NCBI GenBank assembly: GCA_025355465.1
Contig: JANXZO010000034.1
Location: 1-64,000 of the forward strand
Direction: 5' to 3'
Length of the DNA stretch: 64,000 nucleotides
Source of the DNA: Bacteroidales bacterium
Lineage (GTDB): Bacteria > Bacteroidota > Bacteroidia > Bacteroidales > FEN-979
The notes beneath the pieces are model-generated. The model had not been told where the DNA came from. It saw only the letters and a program-made list of their open reading frames with translations, and did no database searches. The first letter of the stretch is position 1. Each line of letters opens with the position of its first letter. The position numbers and the translations under genes are program-made. Shown here piece by piece: positions 11,701-16,838 of this stretch.

Positions 11701-14700
11701 ATATTGCCGCTGATCGTCGGGGTGGCGCTGGTGGAAGAGATACCATAAACATTCTGGGCGTTAGCCGCTGTGCTTTCGTTGCCCGCATTGATACTGTTCG
11801 CCGTGGTTGTACTCCCGATCACGTTGCCTGAAATGGTAACAGTGGCAGCTGTGGTGTTGATACCGGTAATGCTGGTTCCGATGGCCGTGGTACCGCTAAG
11901 CAGGGCGGTAATGGAGCCGATATTGTTGTTCTCAATGCGGACGGTGGTCCCGGCAGTTGTAATACCGAATATCTGCGCTACCCCGCTGGTGGTGTAATAG
12001 GTAACCTTGATATTGTCATTGCCTGTATTGGTTCCAATCAGGTTTGCGCCGTCGGTGCCGATGTTGAGGTTTCCGGCTACCCCGTTGATGCCGGTAAATG
12101 TCGACAAAAGCGATTTCCAGTCAAAATTCTGCACTTTGTTGTTAAATACCCTGCTGATGACAGTAGTACCCGCACTCAGGTAGATCCCGGTGAAGTTATA
12201 GGCTGCCGGTGTGGTGGCCGATACCGTCCATGTTCCGGTAATATTCGGACCGCTGCCGCCGATGTTGTTCCCTGAGATCTGGTAGTTGTTGAGGGTTCCG
12301 GCTACATAAATGCCGTAAGTTGTTCCTGCTGTTCCGATATAGGTTGTTGTCTGGTAAAAGCTATTCCCGGTAATTATCGCCGCATCCGAACCGCTGGCCA
12401 AATAAATACCACCGCCGAACTTATAGTCGTAGAAATTGTTATTGGTGATGGTAGCACCGTTGGCTACTCCGGTGGTGTAAATACAATTACTTGCCGAAAC
12501 CGATCCGTCGAAATTACAGTTACTTACGGTCAGGTTGTTATTTCCTGTTGTTGGTGCGCTCAAGGCCAGGATACCGCTTGCTGCCGTGGTGTTGGAGCCC
12601 TTGATTGCGCAGTACAGGAACTGGTTGTTCTGGGCATCGCCTGTAAGGCTAATTGTTGGGGTCGTAGTTGCGGTGTTTGTAAACTGCAGGAGCCGGCTTG
12701 ACCCTGCTCCGCCAGCGCGACCGTCGAAGATTACATAATCCGCCCCGGTATTTGTAAGTACCGTACCGGCCAGGGAGAAGGTGATCGGCAAGGTCACCAG
12801 GGGTGAGGGCCTGAAGGTGACGGTTCCCGCGACATTGCTGACCATGTAGGGAGAAATGGTTACCGGAAGAACCTCCACCGAAGGAAGGTAATCATCCTGG
12901 AATTCGAAGATCACATTGCCTGAAAGGGTAACATCCGAAGCCGCGTCAGCAGCGTTCTGGAATGTTGGATACCATCCGGCATAACCGGCATAAGGACCGT
13001 TGGGGCCAATGGCATAGATCCCCGGGGTGAAGGCACCCTGGGTTCCGATGCGGAAATAGGTTCCTGTTGCAAGGTTCGAATAATCAATCACAGTACGTGA
13101 CGAGATGGTTCCGGTTCCGAGAACACCCCCGACAGAATTGTAAGGGCCCGAAAAATTGTTTGCCTGCCCGATACGGTTGGCAGCGAGCATCCCGGCTTCG
13201 GTGATCCTGACCACCGAATTGGTAACAGTAACGGTGTTCAGGTTTCCGTTGATTTCCCACATTTTATCCGTGTTGATCGTGGCAAGGCCTAACCCTGCAG
13301 TGCCCGGGTAAGGACCTGCATCGAAGGCCTCTGCCGTGAAAGTGGCCGTTCCGGTTCCGCCGGTTGTTATACTCTGGAATTCAAAAAGGCGGTAGGCGCT
13401 CTTCCCGATCGGGAACTTATAGTTGGCCGCTGCCGCATTATTGGGCAAATAGCGGGTGAGCGCCCCGTTCACATAGGCTGTGGCACTGCCGCCTGTGATA
13501 TTTGCAACCCCTGTACCCGTTACTGTGATGCTGTTGGTGGGGGTGACGTTCAAGATACCGGCAGTAAGAGCAAGGGTCGTACATGTTACGGCCTTGTCCA
13601 ACGTAAGTCCCAATGCATTATTGACCGCAAATGTCCCCAACTGTGTGGCTGCAGGCAGTTCAATGTCTGTTGAATAGGCTGCGGCAGGAGTGGGAGCATT
13701 ATAGGTGTAATTGATCGTTGTGACGCCGCCGAGTGCAAATACCGGTGTGACTCCGAGCGATCCGTTTGATTTGGTTAGACCGAACGTCGTGTGTGATGCC
13801 GAGCGGCCGATCGTAAGTGCTGAAGCATTGGTTGTTCCTAAAGTTCCGTTGTTCAGGTTCAGGGAAGAGGAGACCGAGACCGGGATCTGGAAATCAACAG
13901 AAGGGGTGGCCCCCGAAGTGTTGTTGATGGTGATATTGGCCAGGTTACCATTGGTAAAACTGCCGGCTCCCGAAACTACCTGTTGGGTGGAACCTGCAAA
14001 GATCAGTGTGCCGGAAGCATCTCCGGTGATAGTCCCTGCATTGCTGATGTTTCCCGAAAGGATCGCAGTGCCGTTGAGGATGTTAAAAGTTCCGGCATTG
14101 GTGATGTTCCCCAACATGGTCAGTGTATAGCCGTTAATAAAAAACTGGTTTGCCGTTCCTGAATTGATGGTGAGCAGCGTATTGAGCGTGAGGGCACTGC
14201 CAAGCCTTACTCCACGGGTGGTAAGGACAGAAGTCGGACTGTTATTCACAACAATAGTTCCCAGGGGCAGGTTACTTGTAATTGAATAGCCGTTCGCAGT
14301 TCCCGCTTTATCACTAACGCCATTCCCAAAGCGGAATGTAGTACCGGAGACGTTGAACGTTCCGTTTGTTAAAGCAATATTTACTGACGACTGGGTCGAA
14401 TTTGGCGGGTCAACGATGGTAATTGTACCACCGGTGAGCTGTGTGTTTGTTGTAACCAAGAAATAACTTTCCAAGGCAAGGCAAGGATAGCCGGCTGCAG
14501 AGCTGCCGGTAACCTGAGGATAGATATTGAAATTCCCCGCACTCATGATGAAATTGGTGCTGTAGGCAATCTGTGCAGCACCGTAAAGATTTAGGGTCGC
14601 TGATGCACCTTCGAGTATCAGCCAGGGTGATGAGTTCCCGAAGGAATGAATGTCTGCACCAGATCCGAAACTGAAGGTTCCGGCGGTGATCTGCAGTCTC

Positions 14701-16448
14701 CCGCTTGTGACCATCAGCCGACCTGCACCGGTTGTAGTACCGGCACCTACGCTGGCAACGGTAGCTCCGGCATTATTCAACCATAATCTTCCGGTGGCGC
14801 CAAGCAGTGTGATACCTCCGTAATATGGGGTCAATGTGGAAGCGCTTGAAAGTTTGAAAGAACCGGTGGTGATTGTGAGACGCTGTCCTGGCGAAGCTGG
14901 AGGCGCAATGGTAATCACAGATGTCACATCCAGGATAGAGGTGTAGTCAATCCCTTTGTTTACAGTGAGTGTGTAAAAATTGATTGTTGTTCCTGTTCCG
15001 GAAATAGCGTTGTTTGAAGTTCCTAAAAAGGTAACCGCTACACCTGCCGTCGAGAAGGCATTCATGTTAAAAATACCATTCACCACGAGGTCCCCGCCAA
15101 CACCAGCTGCAGTGGATCCCCCGATATTCAGGGCGTGAGTGGTTACCGTACCCGAGGCTGGGGAGGTAAAACTTCCAGTTCCGCTTACAGTCACTGTTCC
15201 GCTCACCGTTAAAGCACTTACTGTTGTGGCGTGGTAGGTAAGCGAACCATTTACGGTCACTGTTTTAGCTGCCAGTCCGGGCGCATCAATGGTTACCGTA
15301 TGCGGGGCTGCGATTATTACATCATCGGTCGATGACGGAACCTGACCAACGTCCCAGGTAGCGGCAGCACTCCAGTTGCCCGTGGCAACAGAGGTGAATG
15401 TCATGGTGGCGGTGGTCGACAGGCTGTTTACTATGGTAAAGGTGGGGGGAGCACCTTCGTTGACGGCAGCCAGCTTCCAAAAATAGGTGGTACCAGGGGT
15501 GAGGCCGGAAGCAACATAGGAGGTGGTATTGGGCGCCGCTGTGGTTACCAGGGTAAAGTTGACATTATCGGTTGAATTGTAAATCAGAAACCCTGTTTCA
15601 TTGCTCGAATTGTCGACCCAGTTCAACTTCATCGTCGAGGTGGTAGCGTTCGTGATCGGGGTGGCTGCCCAGGCCACAGCCGTGGGAGCTGCCGGAGGAG
15701 TAAATGAAAATACCCTGCGCGAACCGTCGGCGGCACTGTTCAGGTTGGTAATAGCAGAAGTGGCAGCGAAAGTAGTAGTCGTAAGCGGAACTGAAGTATT
15801 ATAGGTTGGTGTTGTTATTATGGTACCAATCCAGCCAACTGTAGTTGCTGTATTACTTGATGAAGAGAAAATGTTCCCTGCAACCGCAACACTGTTGTTG
15901 TACATCGCTCCATAAACGTATTCAATTTTTCCGTTAGCTTCATACAACAGGACCTGCATTCTTGAAAAAGTGCCAACTGTGTTTGAAGCAGGAATACGCA
16001 AGTCGAGCCACTCAACGATTAAAATCTGGTTTGGGGTAGTGCCGGTTACTTTAAAGTGAACTTTCCCCGTGGTTTGTATTGAGTTGGCCCCACAGCTTAT
16101 GGGAGCGAGCAATGCTGTTGAGGCTGCCGGCAACTGAGCCGTTCCGGCTATCACTGTTCCACCCAACCTCATCTGTCCGTTTGAGTTGATACTGAACTGG
16201 GTGTATGGCACACCCATGTAATAAAAGGTAAAACCGAGATTGGCCACAGTGGAAGCCACATTGGCCCTGTATGTACCCGTCGCCAGCAAATCGGTGGTTC
16301 CGCTGCTCATATTGGTAAGTGAACCATTGGTGACAGTGGCATAGGTGTAATTTGCCGTGCTCTGCCCAAATCCTGAAACGGAACAAAGAATAATAAGAAA
16401 CATGGCGGCCAACGAAAGGCGGCGTCTGAGCGAGGAAATCTTTTTCAT
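2718..16448 (-). CDS. Giant 4576-aa secreted repeat protein with dockerin-like C-terminus
   Basis: The signal peptide spans residues 1-29 (MKKISSLRRRLS, hydrophobic core, ends GFGQ). A fibronectin type III domain follows at about 253-350. Long beta-structured stretches and parallel-beta-helix regions rich in asparagine ladders (TITNNNFYDYKFGGGIYLAS type) fill about 350-2650. Twelve PKD-like repeats of about 86 residues occupy 2769-3808, then two nearly identical Ig-like repeats, one PKD domain near 3970-4060 and a further beta segment. The last 70 residues resemble dockerin/EF-hand modules: DGIIDILDLYYI and the canonical loop DLNGDGVVDVIDLY. The protein stops at GIYAMTP with no T9SS sorting domain, unlike both large neighbours. 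It is probably a cell-surface adhesin or stalk; no enzyme domain was recognised. Retention through the dockerin-like end is inference. Confidence 0.85.
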   Translation of the reverse strand: MKKISSLRRRLSLAAMFLIILCSVSGFGQSTANYTYATVTNGSLTNMSSGTTDLLATGTYRANVASTVANLGFTFYYMGVPYTQFSINSNGQMRLGGTVIAGTAQLPAASTALLAPISCGANSIQTTGKVHFKVTGTTPNQILIVEWLDLRIPASNTVGTFSRMQVLLYEANGKIEYVYGAMYNNSVAVAGNIFSSSSNTATTVGWIGTIITTPTYNTSVPLTTTTFAATSAITNLNSAADGSRRVFSFTPPAAPTAVAWAATPITNATTSTMKLNWVDNSSNETGFLIYNSTDNVNFTLVTTAAPNTTSYVASGLTPGTTYFWKLAAVNEGAPPTFTIVNSLSTTATMTFTSVATGNWSAAATWDVGQVPSSTDDVIIAAPHTVTIDAPGLAAKTVTVNGSLTYHATTVSALTVSGTVTVSGTGSFTSPASGTVTTHALNIGGSTAAGVGGDLVVNGIFNMNAFSTAGVAVTFLGTSNNAISGTGTTINFYTLTVNKGIDYTSILDVTSVITIAPPASPGQRLTITTGSFKLSSASTLTPYYGGITLLGATGRLWLNNAGATVASVGAGTTTGAGRLMVTSGRLQITAGTFSFGSGADIHSFGNSSPWLILEGASATLNLYGAAQIAYSTNFIMSAGNFNIYPQVTGSSAAGYPCLALESYFLVTTNTQLTGGTITIVDPPNSTQSSVNIALTNGTFNVSGTTFRFGNGVSDKAGTANGYSITSNLPLGTIVVNNSPTSVLTTRGVRLGSALTLNTLLTINSGTANQFFINGYTLTMLGNITNAGTFNILNGTAILSGNISNAGTITGDASGTLIFAGSTQQVVSGAGSFTNGNLANITINNTSGATPSVDFQIPVSVSSSLNLNNGTLGTTNASALTIGRSASHTTFGLTKSNGSLGVTPVFALGGVTTINYTYNAPTPAAAYSTDIELPAATQLGTFAVNNALGLTLDKAVTCTTLALTAGILNVTPTNSITVTGTGVANITGGSATAYVNGALTRYLPNNAAAANYKFPIGKSAYRLFEFQSITTGGTGTATFTAEAFDAGPYPGTAGLGLATINTDKMWEINGNLNTVTVTNSVVRITEAGMLAANRIGQANNFSGPYNSVGGVLGTGTISSRTVIDYSNLATGTYFRIGTQGAFTPGIYAIGPNGPYAGYAGWYPTFQNAADAASDVTLSGNVIFEFQDDYLPSVEVLPVTISPYMVSNVAGTVTFRPSPLVTLPITFSLAGTVLTNTGADYVIFDGRAGGAGSSRLLQFTNTATTTPTISLTGDAQNNQFLYCAIKGSNTTAASGILALSAPTTGNNNLTVSNCNFDGSVSASNCIYTTGVANGATITNNNFYDYKFGGGIYLASGSDAAIITGNSFYQTTTYIGTAGTTYGIYVAGTLNNYQISGNNIGGSGPNITGTWTVSATTPAAYNFTGIYLSAGTTVISRVFNNKVQNFDWKSLLSTFTGINGVAGNLNIGTDGANLIGTNTGNDNIKVTYYTTSGVAQIFGITTAGTTVRIENNNIGSITALLSGTTAIGTSITGINTTAATVTISGNVIGSTTTANSINAGNESTAANAQNVYGISSTSATPTISGNIVANINSGMTFTSGGAMRGIYLSTGTTINVTTNNVYSLSTAQPTTGVANLNGIDIGATGATTLNVTGNTIYDLVNTAASAAVNVIGIYFNASTTTTNKIDRNLIHSFITSSPSAVQTGFYHNVGYANFQNNVIRLGIDKLGNPITTTALINGIYKNSNSVGNFYFNTVYIGGSNVAAGAVSTYAFNLNTHSTEDIRNNIFINVRTNAVANLQHYVLKFPATALTTNFNSDYNIYNKSATDGKLAIINATDQLSMGALQLALPGFETHSGLGDPLLVSPASALGTMDLHPANLTPAEATGVAIPAVTDDFTGTARSGLTPVDMGAYAGNYTPPTATQDIFFPLISYTNLLNTGYTTNRTTVSFATISDYYSGVNTTAGTKPRFYFKKSTDANAFVGNTSTDNGWKWVEANNSASPFDFTIDYSIINGGVVVVGDVIQYFVVAQDMATTPNVSFSPPVGAIGASVGPTGMTAPTTPNSYNIAPTIASAVNVGTGYTFTSLTGSLASGGLFAAINAGVITTNVVATIKTDLVEPGTTGLNKIIEEGPNAGTLTVTIQGDGVAHVVSGSTTAYTIPLILIHGASRVTFDGGAKLLTFRNSYAAINGCGPVIQFDNGSLNCTVKNSIFESNSYAWFAAEVVAGTGTNSLTISGNDFRDNRGTNPGALRAGVYSNTATNSLTITNNNFYNFKTGFASDPASYGIYLGAVANGCVITGNSFYMETGQNPICAHNMIYIIGGSGHNISGNFIGGSGPNCTGTWAGTLSTSYSSVGIYFSGGTAPASTISGNTIASFNLTSSFTGFIGIQNVSGVANITGNTIGSASTANSIQVWGTSGTSYGIYNATPTGACNIDQNIIANMTLSAASGSPSIRAIQSFGGNVRQNKIFSIGVLTAAVTPAIYGIYNAGGYATNEYSNNLIALNGGAATNPTLYGFYDASATAGTSGFYFNSINLYGSAIGATSTYAFYRTSATTGYIVNNNILSNLRTGGTGSHYSIYVATAGSFVSNLNNFYTAGTAFGFYGVAKANFAAWQAIPMDLGSLNVNPTFTSNTDLHTTVQAFNNLGVAVTGITTDLANATRTNPPDIGVYEFTLPITAINTLAATAIGQTGATVNGNISTNNEVVAMTFEYGLTNAYGSAAVGAISPIRSTSLTATSAALTGLTPNSLYHYRIKGASTTSAEVVYGLDMTFDLVPSPTITGPATICQSTTGNVYTTQSGKSNYVWAVSAGGTITAGGTATDNTVTVTWGTAGAQTVSVNFQNSVGVSAPSPTVYNVTVIALPIPGITGNASACIGSTGNVYTSETGMSAYVWSVSAGGTITAGGTSADNTATITWNTAGAQSVSVNYANANLCTAVSPTVYAVTVNVLPVPTIGGNNSVCAGSTSNVYSTEAGKSAYAWTVSAGGTITSGGTAADNTVTVTWNTAGAQTVSVNYANSFGCKAAAPVSYNVTVNSLPIPTITGNNNLCAATAGVVYTTQSAKTAYAWSVSAGGTITSGGTAADNTVTVTWNTSGAQSVSVNYNNAAGCNATTPTVYNVTVNPLPVPVITGNNALCQGTTGVIYSTAVGMTAYVWTVSAGGTITAGGTATDNTVTVTWNTAGPQSVSVNYSNSFGCTAATATVYPVTINILPVPGLAGNATVCTASTGNVYTTEVGKSSYVWVVSAGGTITAGGTSTDNTVTVTWSTLGAQSVSVNYANSFGCSAISATSYPVNVLAIPTPVISGSATACATTTGHVYSTLAGQTAYAWTVSAGGTITAGGTATDNTVTITWNTAGAQSVSVNYTNAGGCSAASPIVYSVNVITAPVPVIAGTNALCAGSTGIVYSTGTGFTNYLWSVSAGGTITSGGTTTDNTATITWNTAGAQSVSANYTIAGGCSAASPTSYPVTVNALPVPSITGTASLCQGSTGIVYTTQAAMTAYAWTISAGGMITAGGTPTDNTATVSWNGSGAQSISVNYTNTNSCTAVSPTSYPVTVNAAPVPTLAGNNSVCVGSTGNVYTTEAGFSNYTWVVSAGGTITAGGTATSRTVTVTWTTAGARTVSVNYKNASGCFAVTPTVYNVTVNALPVPTISGPTSVCAGTAGNVYSTEASMTGYAWSVSTGGTITAGSGTNSITVTWNTAGVRTVNVNYVNGSGCTAQFPTGYSVTVNARPVPTITGTNSLCIGTSGVVYTTQAGRTNYVWNVSAGGTITAGGTSADNTVTVTWNTSGAQSVSVNYNNAAGCNATTPTVYNVTVNPLPAAAAGANRAICLNASTQIGATAVVGSTYSWVSVPAGFTSTTANPTVTPLVTTTYTVTEIVTATGCTNSNSVIVTVNPLPAAAAGANRAICLNASTQIGATAVVGNTYSWVSVPAGFTSTTANPTVTPLVTTTYTVTETVTASGCTNSNSVIVTVNISPAADFSASNLTPALNTTVTLTDLSVGGTVTGWTWSIAPATFTYVGGTTATSQNPQVQFTAGGLYSVTLTVTNSLTCSGTTTKTDYIRAGSPGIWTGATSTNWSDPTNWQDFLFPGTAVNKMIPAGVPNWPTVTGNLVIGGSLTLATAACNITVTGDVTMQAGSSISNAGTFNIQGNLTNQNAAPSALGNGTFIFNGSLLQLIGGQVVFGGLTVNNTAGISLSNSQQVNGALTFTNGRITLGTNYLTLGTAATIAGTPSSSSMVEATSTGELRKMFTAAGAFTFPVGEFNVTGKYTPATLTFTGGSFAGGAYVGVNLAGVKYPGDTNTLAYVKRYWNVSQTGISAFTCNAVFNYLATDVFGPAGQVYCVREVPTPTTTFDPANIVSHQLTANGLTTFGTFTGSIVYTPLTLTVYLQGLYAGGGLMNTATDITFGPKWGPTIADHITVEIHDAVTYLTIYKVINNVPLNINGTAVVNIPSLKNGSYYITVKHRNSIETVCATPQPFAGAALNYNFSNANTKAFGANLKSMGGGVFAIYVGDIADFSSPYPSPPVQDGIIDILDLYYIYPSYLNGDLGYAPADLNGDGVVDVIDLYLDYDNYLLGIYAMTP
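4545..5027 (-). repeat. Two near-identical tandem Ig-like repeats (about 243 bp each)
   Basis: Two consecutive copies inside the giant gene encode the same Ig-like unit (GANRAICLNASTQIGATAVV and following). By eye only about ten bases differ over roughly 240, so the duplication is recent or kept uniform by gene conversion. The unit differs from the twelve PKD-like repeats that precede it in the protein. Confidence 0.85.
5027..8150 (-). repeat. Twelve tandem PKD-like repeats (about 260 bp each)
   Basis: Each unit encodes a pattern beginning P-x-P-x-I-x-G-N, then a conserved cysteine, VYTT, YxWxVSAGGTITAGGT, NTVTVTW, AGAQSVSVNY, a second cysteine and VTVNxLP. Units 4 and 12 share a nearly identical block of about 115 bases (around 7104-7230 and 5030-5150). 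The other units are clearly diverged, which suggests local copying between distant repeats. Confidence 0.85.
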
Positions 16449-16585
16449 ACGGTATTGTTTAAAATGGTAGTGTTTTTCAGGTCAAAATAGAAACAACAAT
16501 CCTAATATGGAGCGGATAAATACCACTCCCGGTCATAATATGGCCAGTAAATCAATAATATATAAATAACCCTGTGAGCGGGGTA

Positions 16586-16825
16586 TTATTCGGTAATCTC
16601 TTCCTCTTTCTTCGCCTTCCTGGCGCTGTAGAGCTTCTTCGCCCCATAGGTAGCCCCCATGGCCAGCAAGATACCCAGTCCGCCGTCGATCGGAGCGCCA
16701 ACGGGACCACCGCCACCGCCGCCTGTGCTTGGATTACCCGGAGGAGGGGGAGGGCCATCTGCCAAAGCTGCAACACTGAAACAAAGTAAGGCTGTAATCG
16801 CAAAAATGCTGAATAACTTTTTCAT
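16586..16825 (-). CDS. Small exported protein with PIDGG/transmembrane/basic sorting-like tail
   Basis: A 79-residue protein. Residues 1-22 are a signal peptide (MKKLFSIF, ends SVAALA). Residues 24-44 are a proline- and glycine-rich spacer. PIDGG at 45-49 precedes a short hydrophobic helix (about 50-62), then GAKKLYSARKAKKE and an acidic end. The order of short motif, transmembrane segment and basic tail matches the PID-CTERM-like small proteins common in Bacteroidota, which are thought to be processed or anchored by a dedicated system; the processing partner is not visible here. It lies between the giant gene and the 953-aa T9SS protein, 13 bases after the latter's start-side neighbour, which suggests co-expression. 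Several other open frames overlap the same bases, but only this one has a signal peptide and a normal start. Confidence 0.75.
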   Translation of the reverse strand: MKKLFSIFAITALLCFSVAALADGPPPPPGNPSTGGGGGGPVGAPIDGGLGILLAMGATYGAKKLYSARKAKKEEEITE

Positions 16826-16838
16826 ATATGCTGATTTA

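Noticed and set aside
10902-11831. 309-codon open frame antisense to the giant gene
   Set aside because: Low-complexity isoleucine/glycine/aspartate-rich translation mirrors the beta-helix repeats on the coding strand; no recognisable family.
16574-16803. Alternative open frames over the 79-aa small protein
   Set aside because: Only the minus-strand frame 16586-16825 has a signal peptide and a sensible C-terminal sorting pattern.
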